Part shown: positions 8,917 through 16,576 of the stretch, one piece after another | Numbering within the stretch: position 1 is the first letter of the stretch | Layout: the number at the start of each line of letters is the position of its first letter | Source: Syntrophales bacterium | GTDB lineage: Bacteria > Desulfobacterota > Syntrophia > Syntrophales > PHBD01 | Assembly (NCBI GenBank): GCA_035363115.1 | Contig: DAOSEM010000002.1 | Span: forward strand, 476,841-540,840 | Direction: 5' to 3' | Length of the DNA stretch: 64,000 nt | The notes under the pieces: model-generated | The model's input: only the letters and a program-made list of their open reading frames with translations | Database searches by the model: none | What the model was told of the DNA's origin: nothing | Translations under genes and position numbers: made by a program

Positions 8917-9230
8917 TAGATAAAGTAATTATCATTATAATTGGAATGGGAATTGTCACATACATAACAAGAAGTATTATGTTAAGCTTGGACTTTAAAA
9001 TTACGAAAAACTGTCAAGTATTTTTATCCTATATACCTTTTTCTATCTTAAGTGCATTGATTTTTCCGTGTATTCTTGTTCCAGGAAAAGAACTGAACAC
9101 AACGTTATCAAATCATTATCTAATAGCTGGAATCATTTCTATTTTTATAGCTTTAATATCAAAAAAAGCGGTAGTCACCGTGATATTCGGGGTTACTATC
9201 ATGATTTTTATAAAAGCGCTTTCCTTGTGA
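8913..9230 (+). CDS. azlD: AzlD-type branched-chain amino acid exporter, small subunit
   Basis: A 105-residue, very hydrophobic membrane protein of the AzlD family, the partner of AzlC. It has about four membrane segments, and the family-typical TYITRSIML lies near residue 17. Translation starts at GTG and overlaps the azlC stop in a GTGA arrangement, with gaaaggag just upstream, so the two subunits are translationally coupled. The low G+C content matches the rest of the cassette. The call is secure by motif, length and pairing. The substrate cannot be told from sequence. Confidence 0.85.
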   Translation: MIDKVIIIIIGMGIVTYITRSIMLSLDFKITKNCQVFLSYIPFSILSALIFPCILVPGKELNTTLSNHYLIAGIISIFIALISKKAVVTVIFGVTIMIFIKALSL

Positions 9231-9276
9231 TTTCATCATAAATTATTCAGCTAAATTTAAAGAAGGAGTTATTATC

Positions 9277-9636
9277 ATGACTTCAATTTTTCCCGAACCT
9301 ATAGTAAATCTTGACGAGGCGGATATTCCAATGAACGGGGTATCAGCTTATCTCTCACAGGCGGAAACTCATCAGATCATCTTCATGCATTTTTCAGAAG
9401 ATATTGATTTACCCGAGCACTCACATGAATCGCAATGGGGAATTGTTTTGGAAGGATCAATTGATCTTTCAATAGCTGGGATAAGGAAAACATACATGAA
9501 GGGTGATCGATATTTTATTCCGAAAGGGGTATTACACTCTGGCAAAATATATGCTGGATATGCTGATGTAACATTCTTTAATGAGCCTCGAAGATATCTG
9601 ACTAAAAATGTGACCGGGAACGGGGTCATGTCCTGA
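9277..9636 (+). CDS. Small cupin-domain protein
   Basis: A 119-residue single-domain cupin. Motif 1 appears as LPEHSHESQWGIVLEG (about residues 46-61; the His pair and Glu are potential metal ligands). Motif 2 appears as GDRYFIPKGVLHSGKIYAG (about 76-94), with its His. The ribosome-binding site aaggag lies 10 bases before ATG. It is the last gene of the A+T-rich cassette and follows azlD by 46 bases. Cupins of this size are metal-dependent enzymes or small-molecule sensors, so in this context it could finish or sense the pathway product. That role is inference. Confidence 0.8.
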   Translation: MTSIFPEPIVNLDEADIPMNGVSAYLSQAETHQIIFMHFSEDIDLPEHSHESQWGIVLEGSIDLSIAGIRKTYMKGDRYFIPKGVLHSGKIYAGYADVTFFNEPRRYLTKNVTGNGVMS

Positions 9637-9638
9637 TT

Positions 9639-9671
9639 CTATCCGGTATTTATTTGACAAATAAAAGATAG
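9639..9671 (+). terminator. A+T-rich hairpin after the cupin gene
   Basis: An imperfect stem-loop. The outer arms ctatc/gatag (9639-9643, 9667-9671) enclose tttattt/aaataaa (9649-9655, 9659-9665) with a gac loop. It lies directly after the cassette's last stop and before the oppositely oriented lipoprotein gene. The stem is poor in G+C and has no clean U-run, so terminator function is uncertain. Confidence 0.35.
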
Positions 9672-9677
9672 GCAAAA

Positions 9678-10142
9678 TTACGGCCGGCCGGTTTTGTCGC
9701 TCCAGAAGGTGTCCCAGAAAGGATAAGAGCTTCCCTGAACGTAGGCGGTCCGGATGAGGACGGAATCGGGCCGGAAAAAGAAGGCCGCCGTGTCGTAGCG
9801 GATCAGGTCGCCGTGGCCGCTGAGATTGACGCTGCTGGGAAGGATGTCGCTCATGGGGATGCCGACGGTCATCTGGCCGCCGCGGTAGTGCATCCGTTCA
9901 TAGACGAGGAGGGTTTCCACCCCGAGTTTATGGATCTCCGTTGGAGCGCCATAGACGGCAAGGACATCCCCGAGGCTGCTTTTCCCGGGCTGAAAACGGT
10001 TTCCCGGGTCGGTCACGTCATTTCCCTCCCGGGCGTGCATGATCCGGAAGGAAGCGCAACCCGTCATGAAGACGATGCCGGCAAGGATGAAAAGAATAAG
10101 CGCTGATCTAAAACGGGAGGCCGTAAGAGGCCTCTCCGGCAT
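9678..10142 (-). CDS. Putative lipoprotein of unknown function
   Basis: A protein of about 154 residues with a lipoprotein signal: hydrophobic ALILFILAGIVFMTGC, then the lipidated Cys. It is probably anchored in the envelope. Residues after the lipobox include PGKSSLGDVLAVYGAPTEI, similar to the small SmpA/OmlA-like 'dependent on operon spacing' lipoproteins that begin with a G-x-(S/T)-x-x-(E/D)-V-L-x-x-(F/Y)-G-x-P pattern. The Met at 10142 is preferred over the one at 10157, but either start overlaps the preceding lipoprotein gene by tens of bases. It follows another lipoprotein with the same pattern, so the pair may be paralogues. The function is unknown. Confidence 0.65.
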   Translation of the reverse strand: MPERPLTASRFRSALILFILAGIVFMTGCASFRIMHAREGNDVTDPGNRFQPGKSSLGDVLAVYGAPTEIHKLGVETLLVYERMHYRGGQMTVGIPMSDILPSSVNLSGHGDLIRYDTAAFFFRPDSVLIRTAYVQGSSYPFWDTFWSDKTGRP

Positions 10143-10488
10143 GGAACGATGCGCCATGGTGGGTCACCACATCCTGGGAATTGAGGAAGAACACCACCTG
10201 GTCCTGGCGGGTGTCCATGTTGACAAAGGTGATGATGGCCAGCCAGAGCCCCGTTGTCTTGGACAGTTTACTTGAATAAATATAAGCGTTTCCGTTGGAC
10301 AGTCGAACGATCTGGGATGGCGGCCCGAAGAGGCGGATCACCTCTGCGCCTGTCGTAACCCCCGGCGTGACACGAGACAGCGATGACGGTTCAATGGGGC
10401 GAAAATCCCGGGTCCGCCCCACGGCCGCACAGCCCGCAGCAAAGAGGATCATCAGGATCAATCCCGTGAAGAGGAATCGTCTGGCCAT
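10108..10488 (-). CDS. Putative SmpA/OmlA-like lipoprotein
   Basis: A 126-residue predicted lipoprotein. It has a short basic N-terminus, a hydrophobic segment ending in LFAAGC (lipobox) and a soluble domain beginning with SRVTPGVTTGAEVIRLFGPPSQI. That stretch has the G-x-T-x-x-E-V-x-x-x-F-G-x-P pattern of small BamE/SmpA-like envelope lipoproteins. The downstream gene at 9678 has the same arrangement. It starts 11 bases after the dnaJ-like stop, so the three genes probably form one transcript. The exact role is unknown. Confidence 0.65.
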   Translation of the reverse strand: MARRFLFTGLILMILFAAGCAAVGRTRDFRPIEPSSLSRVTPGVTTGAEVIRLFGPPSQIVRLSNGNAYIYSSKLSKTTGLWLAIITFVNMDTRQDQVVFFLNSQDVVTHHGASFHAGEASYGLPF

Positions 10489-10499
10489 ATCCCTTCCCC

Positions 10500-11444
10500 C
10501 TATATCCCTTCCTCGGCCAGCTTTTTCAAAAGCTGGGTCTGCCGATCTGTCAGGTTTTTGGGTACCTGGACGCTGATCTTGACAAACTGGTCACCCTTCC
10601 CGGAGCCCTTCATATTGGGTGCGCCGTAGCCTTTCATGCGGATCTTCGTGTTGTTTTGCGTTCCCGGGGGGATTTTGATCCGTTTGGTTGTACCGTCCAG
10701 GGTGGGCACTTCGACGGTGGACCCGAGGGCGGCCTGGCTGAACGTCACGGATTTTTCGAAGTAGATGTCGTTCCCGTCCCGGGCAAAGATCGGGTGGGGC
10801 AAAAGGGATATGTGGAGATAGAGGTCGCCCGGGGGACCTCCGAAGGCGCCGGGATAGCCCTTCCCGCCCAGGCGCAGCTTCTTGCCGGCGGCGATGCCTG
10901 CAGGGATGCGGATGTTGATCTCCTCAACCTTCCCTTCCTGGGGAACGGCGATTTTCTTCTCCGCGCCGAAAACCGATTCTTCCAGGGTGATAGCCAGGTT
11001 GTATTCCAGATCCTGGCCATGCTGGGGGATGTTTGTGTACGCCTGCCCTCCGCCGAAGAGATCCGAAAACGGATCCGCTTCCGCGCCGCCATACCCCCCT
11101 GCCCTTCTTGTGGTGGTCCGGTAGGTTCTCGCCCCACCCCGGGAGAATCCGCCAAATCCGAAACCGCGGAGGATTTCGTCCAGATCGACTCCCCGGAAAA
11201 TATCTTCCTGGGAATAGCGCTGCCGGAACTGATCGGATCCGAACTGGTCGTACTGCTGCTTCTTTTCCGGGTCGCTCAGGACCGCATACGCCTCGCTGAT
11301 CTTCTTGAACTTTTCTTCCGCGGCCTTGTTGTCAGGGTTTCGGTCCGGGTGGTACTTCAGCGCCAGCTTCCGGTAAGCCTTCTTGATTTCTTCCGACGAG
11401 GCCGATTTTTCGACTCCGAGGGTCTTGTAATAATCTTCCGCCAT
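10500..11444 (-). CDS. DnaJ-family co-chaperone, CbpA-like (no zinc finger)
   Basis: A 314-residue Hsp40. The N-terminal J domain (residues 4-70) carries the HPD motif in KYHPDRNPDN, which stimulates DnaK ATPase. It is followed by a Gly/Phe-rich linker (RGFGFGGFSRGG) and the C-terminal peptide-binding domains (about 130-305). The Cys-rich zinc repeats of true DnaJ are absent, so it belongs to the CbpA/DnaJ type II group. It heads a small minus-strand operon with two lipoproteins. A promoter-like pair lies about 120 bases upstream. Cytoplasmic. Confidence 0.92.
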   Translation of the reverse strand: MAEDYYKTLGVEKSASSEEIKKAYRKLALKYHPDRNPDNKAAEEKFKKISEAYAVLSDPEKKQQYDQFGSDQFRQRYSQEDIFRGVDLDEILRGFGFGGFSRGGARTYRTTTRRAGGYGGAEADPFSDLFGGGQAYTNIPQHGQDLEYNLAITLEESVFGAEKKIAVPQEGKVEEINIRIPAGIAAGKKLRLGGKGYPGAFGGPPGDLYLHISLLPHPIFARDGNDIYFEKSVTFSQAALGSTVEVPTLDGTTKRIKIPPGTQNNTKIRMKGYGAPNMKGSGKGDQFVKISVQVPKNLTDRQTQLLKKLAEEGI

Positions 11445-11559
11445 GGTCTGTCTCTGCTCGCTCTCTTACCGCTCGAAAAGGATTTCCTCAGGCGCCGGGA
11501 ATTCCGTTATGGGTCATATCGTTTCCGGTTACGGATCCCGCGAAGCTCCGACTGCAAGA

Positions 11560-11587
11560 ACAGTAGCAATCGCATGGAATTTGTCAA
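11560..11587 (-). promoter_or_regulatory. Candidate sigma-70 promoter for the dnaJ-like operon
   Basis: On the minus strand a perfect TTGACA (-35; 11582-11587) is followed after 16 bases by TACTGT (-10-like; 11560-11565). It lies 116 bases upstream of the dnaJ-like start, in the 220-base gap after iorB, which otherwise holds nothing I can identify. The -10 is weak. Confidence 0.35.
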
Positions 11588-11664
11588 GAACGACCTGGGA
11601 AAGGGGATGTCCCTATGGTCACCTTTTCCGCGGCTGGAAAGCGCAAAGGTAGCGGAATGAAATT

Positions 11665-12243
11665 TCAAGCGCCCCGGCCCAGGTGAAACGCCTTGATGTT
11701 GGCTTCCACGACCTTCGGCGAGAAGGAATCGCGGATCCCCTTCTCCCATTGCTTCTCTTCAATCTTGAGATATTTCGACAGCACCCCGAGCAGAACCGTA
11801 TTGACGGTCCGGTGGTTTCCGGCCCGATTGGCCAGTTCCGGGGCGTTGACCACGATAACCGAGGGAAATCGCTCCCGGACGATGGGAACTACGGTGTCCG
11901 GATAGGCTGCCGCCCCCAGGTTGACGGACGGCGGGTTCATCTGTTCGTCGTTGATGATGACGATGCCGCCCGGTTCCAGGTAATCCAGGTAACGAAGCGT
12001 TTCCAGCTTTTCGAAAGCCAGCAGGATCTCCACATTTCCCTTTTTCGCCAGAGGGGAATGGACCTTTTGCCCATAGCGGACGTGGCTGGTAACGCATCCA
12101 CCCCGCTGGGCCATTCCGTGAACCTCGCTCTTTTTCACATCCAGGCCCGAATCCATCATCACCTGGCATAGAATGTCACTTGCCCGGAGGACGCCCTGTC
12201 CGCCCACCCCGGCCATCAGTATGCTTTTTACGTTGCTTTTCAT
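11665..12243 (-). CDS. iorB: Indolepyruvate:ferredoxin oxidoreductase, beta subunit
   Basis: A 192-residue subunit of the oxidoreductase that decarboxylates aryl pyruvates (from aromatic amino acid transamination) to aryl-acetyl-CoA and reduces ferredoxin. It shows the gamma-domain pattern of 2-oxoacid:ferredoxin oxidoreductases: ILMAGVGGQGVLRASDIL at the N-terminus, then SEVHGMAQRGGCVTSHVRYG (about residues 40-59). It lies 3 bases after iorA, the usual IorA-IorB order. The enzyme is oxygen-sensitive and found mostly in anaerobes, which supports an anaerobic lifestyle. Confidence 0.93.
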   Translation of the reverse strand: MKSNVKSILMAGVGGQGVLRASDILCQVMMDSGLDVKKSEVHGMAQRGGCVTSHVRYGQKVHSPLAKKGNVEILLAFEKLETLRYLDYLEPGGIVIINDEQMNPPSVNLGAAAYPDTVVPIVRERFPSVIVVNAPELANRAGNHRTVNTVLLGVLSKYLKIEEKQWEKGIRDSFSPKVVEANIKAFHLGRGA

Positions 12244-12246
12244 CCG

Positions 12247-14067
12247 TCAGTCCTCCTCGACAATGGCCCCGACCTTGCACAGCTGCTGGCAGACCGTGCA
12301 GCCGTTGCAGAGGGTTCCATCGATTACGGCCATTCCATCCTGCTTCTTGGCGTTCTTCTTTACCTGCTCCGGCGGCATTCCCTCGAAGGGCCGCCAAGCG
12401 ATGGGCGGGCAGCCAAGGCCGATACAGTTACGGCAGCCGATGCACTTGTCCGGATCCACACGAAGGGGCTTCCGGGCGGCCTGTGTCTCCCGCTTAAACA
12501 GGACGCAGGCCCGCTGGGAGATAACAACCGAGGGGCCCGGCCGGTCGAGCTCCTCCTTGAGGACAGCCCTTGTCGCTTTCAGATCATAGGGATCCACAAC
12601 CCTGACGGAATCGATGCCCAGCGCGGTGACCAGCTCCTTGAGATCCACAGGCTTCGTCTTCTCTCCCTGCAGGGTATAACCAGTCCCCGGGTGCTCCTGC
12701 ATGCCCGTCATGGCGGTCGTCCGGTTGTCGCAGATGACGATCACGGCGTCCCCCTTGTTATAGGCCAGGTTGAGAAGGGGCGTGATGCCGCTGTGAAGGA
12801 ACGTGGAATCGCCGATAACACCGACGATCTTACCCCTTCCCTTTTCTCCCAGGGCCTTGCTCATCCCGTGGGCCATACCGATGCTGGCGCCCATGCAGAT
12901 GCAGGAATGCAGGCCCTCGAGGGGTTTCATGAACGACAGGGTGTAACAGCCGATGTCTCCGGTGACGAAGGTCTTCAGGCGGTTCAGAACGTGAAAGAGG
13001 CCACGGTGGGGACAGCCGGGACAGAGATTGGGCGGCCGCGGAGGAATTTCGACCGGGCAGGAGGGGGATTCCGGTTTGGTACCGGAGATGGCCGACTCTA
13101 CGATTCCCGGATCGAACTCCCCGGTGTAGGGGAAGATTTCCTTTCCGATCACGGGGATGCCGAGGGCTTTGATCTGTTCTTCGAAGAACGGATCCATCTC
13201 CTCGAGTACATAGAGTTTCTTTACCTTTCGGGCGAATTCACGGATCAGATTCACCGGGAGCGGGTATACCATCCCCAGTTTCAGGTAGGAATAATTCCGA
13301 AAGGCGGCTTTTGCATAGTGGTAGCACATGCCCGCCGTGATGATCCCCACTTCGGGATCGTTGATTTCCATTCGGTTCTCCGGGAACGTCTCGGCAAATT
13401 CCCGAAGGGCGTTCATTCTTTTCTCCACTTCCACGCGCCGGACCCGGGCGTTGAAGGGGACCATGACATACTTGGCGGCATTGAAGCGAATGGCTGTGCG
13501 GTCCTCCGCCGGGACGGGATCTTCGGGTGTTACGACTCCCTTGGAATGGGAGAGTCTCGTTACGGACCGCAGGAAGACCGGCGTATCGAATTGTTCGCTC
13601 AACTCAAAGGCGATCTTGACGTATTGCCGCGCCTCCTCCGAGTCAGCCGGCTCGAGCATCGGGATCTTGGCGAATTTCGCGTAATTCCGGTTGTCCTGCT
13701 CGTTCTGCGAACTGTGCAGCGACGGGTCGTCGGCGGAGACGATCACCAGGGCACCGTTTGTTCCTGTATAACTGACGGTAAAGAGAGGATCGGCGGCAAC
13801 ATTCACACCGACATGCTTCATGGTAACCAGGGCCTTCGCCCCCGCCAGGGCGGCGCCGATCCCCACTTCCATGGCCACCTTTTCATTGGGGGACCACTCG
13901 GCATAAACACCCTCATACCGGGCGAACTCTTCCATGATCTCCGTGCTGGGCGTTCCCGGATAGCCGGAGCCGAAGCGGACGCCGCATTCGTACGCGCCGC
14001 GGGCAATGGCCTCGTTTCCCGACATCAGCCTCTTTCCCGCTGAACCTTTCTTTTTCGTTGCTGTCAT
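12247..14067 (-). CDS. iorA: Indolepyruvate:ferredoxin oxidoreductase, alpha subunit
   Basis: A 606-residue catalytic subunit. The N-terminal part (residues 10-180) has the pyruvate-binding-type domain with GNEAIARGAYECG and FGSGYPGTPSTE. The TPP-binding domain follows, with CPGCPHRG (about 350) and GDIGCYTL; GDSTFLHSG is the metal/TPP site. The C-terminus carries two [4Fe-4S] motifs, CIGCRNCIGLGCP (about 544) and CNGCTVCQQLC. Length and order are typical of IorA. The start overlaps the stop of the SGNH-hydrolase gene (ATGA), so these functionally unrelated genes appear to be co-transcribed. Confidence 0.95.
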   Translation of the reverse strand: MTATKKKGSAGKRLMSGNEAIARGAYECGVRFGSGYPGTPSTEIMEEFARYEGVYAEWSPNEKVAMEVGIGAALAGAKALVTMKHVGVNVAADPLFTVSYTGTNGALVIVSADDPSLHSSQNEQDNRNYAKFAKIPMLEPADSEEARQYVKIAFELSEQFDTPVFLRSVTRLSHSKGVVTPEDPVPAEDRTAIRFNAAKYVMVPFNARVRRVEVEKRMNALREFAETFPENRMEINDPEVGIITAGMCYHYAKAAFRNYSYLKLGMVYPLPVNLIREFARKVKKLYVLEEMDPFFEEQIKALGIPVIGKEIFPYTGEFDPGIVESAISGTKPESPSCPVEIPPRPPNLCPGCPHRGLFHVLNRLKTFVTGDIGCYTLSFMKPLEGLHSCICMGASIGMAHGMSKALGEKGRGKIVGVIGDSTFLHSGITPLLNLAYNKGDAVIVICDNRTTAMTGMQEHPGTGYTLQGEKTKPVDLKELVTALGIDSVRVVDPYDLKATRAVLKEELDRPGPSVVISQRACVLFKRETQAARKPLRVDPDKCIGCRNCIGLGCPPIAWRPFEGMPPEQVKKNAKKQDGMAVIDGTLCNGCTVCQQLCKVGAIVEED

Positions 14068-15191
14068 TTGCCTTTCCTCTTCATGTCCCTGAGAGCATCG
14101 GCCGCGATCCGGTCACAGATCGTGACGGCCATGGCCGTTCGCCCCTCCTGGGTTGTGTGAATAATGTCCGTAAAAACGTCGCCCCGCTCTGTATCATAAA
14201 TGTCGCTGACGTCAAAGAAATTCAGGCTGGGAAAGCGCTCCTGGCGCATAGAGCGAATCATCGCCCGCGTCTCCTCATAATAGGCCCGGCCCTGTTCGGC
14301 GCAGAGGGGCTTTTCCTTCGCCCCCAGGTGGTCCTTGTAATAGATCAGGGGCTGGAAGAAGACGGCGAAGCGCGCATCGGCGCCCGAGAGGGCCGTCTGG
14401 GCCTTCATGGCGTTTCCCAGATAGGCGGTGGCGATCTTTTCTTTCCAGGGGGCGGTCTCGAATCCAGACTTTTTCCGAAGTACTTTCTGGCCCAGGAGCC
14501 ACTCGTTGAGAGACGGATAGCGGCCAGCGGCGATCCGGAACAGGTTGCTTCCCAGGGCAATGGATTTCGCGAGGCTGTACTGCCGGCGGGTCTCCATCAG
14601 GGGATTCTTCTCATAGGCCATGAAATTGAAAGGATAACCGGGACGCGGATCCCAACCGAGGGGAGAGATGAGATCGTTGCCGCCATTGAAAAAAATGACA
14701 TAGTCGGGCTTATAATCAAGAATCTCGTGGACGACACGGGCCAGTTCCATTCCGGAATTGGAGCTGACCACGCCGAAATTGAATACTTCGACATTTTTTG
14801 CGCCCATTTCATGGAAGCGTTGTTCAACCAGCTCGGCAATCGGAGGCTCCCCGTCATAGGCTGTGGATCCCCCGAGAAAGAAGATGCGATAACTGCCGGG
14901 CCGTGCCTGGGTTGGAGATTTTCCGCGGTATCCGAGATCGTTGTGCCCTCCGCCCGGCTTGCCCTTGAACATGATGAACGGCTCCGGGTGTCTTGTCTGC
15001 TCCACGGGAAACATGCGCTCGAAGGGGGATCGGCTGTCGATAAAAAAGGTGCTGAGCCAGTCAATCAGGATCAAGCCAACGGCAAGTGTCACGACAAGAA
15101 GGAATCCGTTGAGCATCCCTTCCCGCAATCGGTTTCCGGAAGAGGGCGTTGACATGCCCTTTTTCCCCTCCCCATTCTGATCCCCCGTCAT
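14064..15191 (-). CDS. Membrane-anchored SGNH/GDSL-type hydrolase
   Basis: A 375-residue protein with one N-terminal membrane segment (LNGFLLVVTLAVGLILIDWL) and an extracytoplasmic SGNH hydrolase domain. The nucleophile block is FFLGGSTAYDG (Ser). NFGVVSSNSG and FFNGGNDLI match the Gly and Asn blocks, and DIIHTTQEG holds the C-terminal Asp-His pair. Enzymes of this type deacylate or acylate glycans and lipids. It sits behind an acetyltransferase, methyltransferase and glycosyltransferases, which suggests trimming of acyl groups from a surface glycan; the substrate is inferred. The start overlaps the acetyltransferase stop. Confidence 0.8.
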   Translation of the reverse strand: MTGDQNGEGKKGMSTPSSGNRLREGMLNGFLLVVTLAVGLILIDWLSTFFIDSRSPFERMFPVEQTRHPEPFIMFKGKPGGGHNDLGYRGKSPTQARPGSYRIFFLGGSTAYDGEPPIAELVEQRFHEMGAKNVEVFNFGVVSSNSGMELARVVHEILDYKPDYVIFFNGGNDLISPLGWDPRPGYPFNFMAYEKNPLMETRRQYSLAKSIALGSNLFRIAAGRYPSLNEWLLGQKVLRKKSGFETAPWKEKIATAYLGNAMKAQTALSGADARFAVFFQPLIYYKDHLGAKEKPLCAEQGRAYYEETRAMIRSMRQERFPSLNFFDVSDIYDTERGDVFTDIIHTTQEGRTAMAVTICDRIAADALRDMKRKGK

Positions 15192-15766
15192 TCCGATACC
15201 TCCTTGGCGGATATTCTCTTCTGGATCGTTTTTGCCGGCATCCCTGCAACCACCGTGCAGGGTTCGACGTCGGACGAAACGACTGCTCCCGCGGCCACAA
15301 CGGCACCACGGCCGATGTTTACCCCCTTGAGAATTACAGCATGGGCGCCGATCCAGACATCATCCCCGATCGTAACCGGCGAAAGGACATGGTCCATGGA
15401 TGACATGGGTATCTCCAGCCGGCCGAGATCATGATCCGAAGAGACAATGACGGCGAAGGGGCCAATCATGACTCCATCACCGATTGTAATGCCTCCCCTT
15501 CCGTCAAGCAGTGCACCCGTGTTCACGGAAAACCGGTTTCCTGCGGAGATGCCGTACGTGTGGGTGAAGTATACCCCCGGGTAGATCAGGGGGAACGAAG
15601 GCAGCCTCTTGAACAGGAGGCGGTAGAAGGCATAACGGATGGCCATCCCCTCCAGGGAAGGCAGGTTGCGGATCAGCCAGCCTGCGTATTCCTCGCACCA
15701 CAGGTGAAGCGCATGAGAACCGTATTTTTTCAGAAACCGGCTGATTGGATTGCTACTCTTTTCCAT
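15188..15766 (-). CDS. Hexapeptide-repeat O-acetyltransferase (WbbJ/LbH family)
   Basis: About 192 residues with left-handed beta-helix hexapeptide repeats: GRGGITIGDGVMIGPFAVI, then PVTIGDDVWIGAHAVILKGVNIGRGAVVAAGAVV. The catalytic-type His is in SSDHDLG. This matches the maltose/galactoside/WbbJ O-acetyltransferase group, which transfers acetyl from acetyl-CoA to sugars. I prefer the Met codons at 15766/15769 to the one at 15832, because the longer version would overlap the upstream methyltransferase by 80 bases and add unrelated residues. It is part of the glycan operon. Confidence 0.85.
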   Translation of the reverse strand: MEKSSNPISRFLKKYGSHALHLWCEEYAGWLIRNLPSLEGMAIRYAFYRLLFKRLPSFPLIYPGVYFTHTYGISAGNRFSVNTGALLDGRGGITIGDGVMIGPFAVIVSSDHDLGRLEIPMSSMDHVLSPVTIGDDVWIGAHAVILKGVNIGRGAVVAAGAVVSSDVEPCTVVAGMPAKTIQKRISAKEVSE

Positions 15767-16562
15767 CATCGTTCCCCTGTCCCTGTTTTTTCCCATCGAC
15801 TCGCTGGAGGATGATCCGGGCAAACATGGCAACGGCCGGCCGGATCGGCTTAAGGATTCCCTCCAGGGAACGCCACAGCGGAAATGCCCAACCGGGCTGG
15901 AGGCTCCTCAAGGAGACACCCCCGGACAGGAGGTATTGCAGGGGCATCATCGGATCGACAGCCTCGATCCGGAGTTTCGGAAACTCCATTTCGAAGCGGC
16001 CCCTGTCCCGGCTGAATACAATCCAGGGTAGAGCCGAGTTGGCTCCCGACAGGGGCCCCACAGGCGGGAATTCCCATGACGCTGCCTCCGGTTCGAAGGG
16101 TTCGTGGTGGAGATGTTTATAGACAAACCGTGACCAGGGCGTCACCCACGGTTCGATCATGATGATCGCCCCGCCGGGACGAAGGCAACGGCCAGCCTCG
16201 CGGAGAAAGGACCTTGGACGGGGGATATGATGAAAAACATCTGTCATGACCAGCGCGCGAAGCGAGGCTTCGGCGAACGGCAGGGAGCAACCGTCCAGGA
16301 CGATATCAACATGAGAACAGGGAAGGATTTCCGATTTCACAACACCGGGAATCACCTCTTCCAGATAACCGGCTCCCGATCCCAGCTCGACGACCTCGCC
16401 TTTGATGTCCGGGAGATTTTCCCGGATGCTTTCATACCATTCGCGGTATAACCGGCTCAGAAACGGTTTCTCCCGGATGATCCGCCGCCGGATTTCCGTC
16501 ATGGCCGGATTGTCGATATCCAGGCCGCGAGCCAGAGGATGGCACAACAGTTTCTTGATCAT
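15753..16562 (-). CDS. Class I SAM-dependent methyltransferase
   Basis: About 269 residues. Motif I is VVELGSGAGYLEE, a Methyltransf_11-type core includes LPFAEASLRALVMTDVFHHI, and CLRPGGAIIMIEPW is motif III. The N-terminal segment (MIKKLLCHPLARGLDIDNP) is typical of bacterial methyltransferases next to glycosyltransferases. The Met at 16562 is chosen because the upstream gene ends at 16577; the earlier Met at 16631 would overlap it. The target is unknown, perhaps a glycan or lipid-linked sugar given the neighbours. Confidence 0.83.
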   Translation of the reverse strand: MIKKLLCHPLARGLDIDNPAMTEIRRRIIREKPFLSRLYREWYESIRENLPDIKGEVVELGSGAGYLEEVIPGVVKSEILPCSHVDIVLDGCSLPFAEASLRALVMTDVFHHIPRPRSFLREAGRCLRPGGAIIMIEPWVTPWSRFVYKHLHHEPFEPEAASWEFPPVGPLSGANSALPWIVFSRDRGRFEMEFPKLRIEAVDPMMPLQYLLSGGVSLRSLQPGWAFPLWRSLEGILKPIRPAVAMFARIILQRVDGKKQGQGNDDGKE

Positions 16563-16576
16563 CCGGCATACCGTAA

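Noticed and set aside
9676..9692. ggccggccgg followed by tttt as an intrinsic terminator
   Set aside because: The repeat can form only a 3-4 bp stem once a loop is allowed, and it overlaps the end of the lipoprotein coding region.
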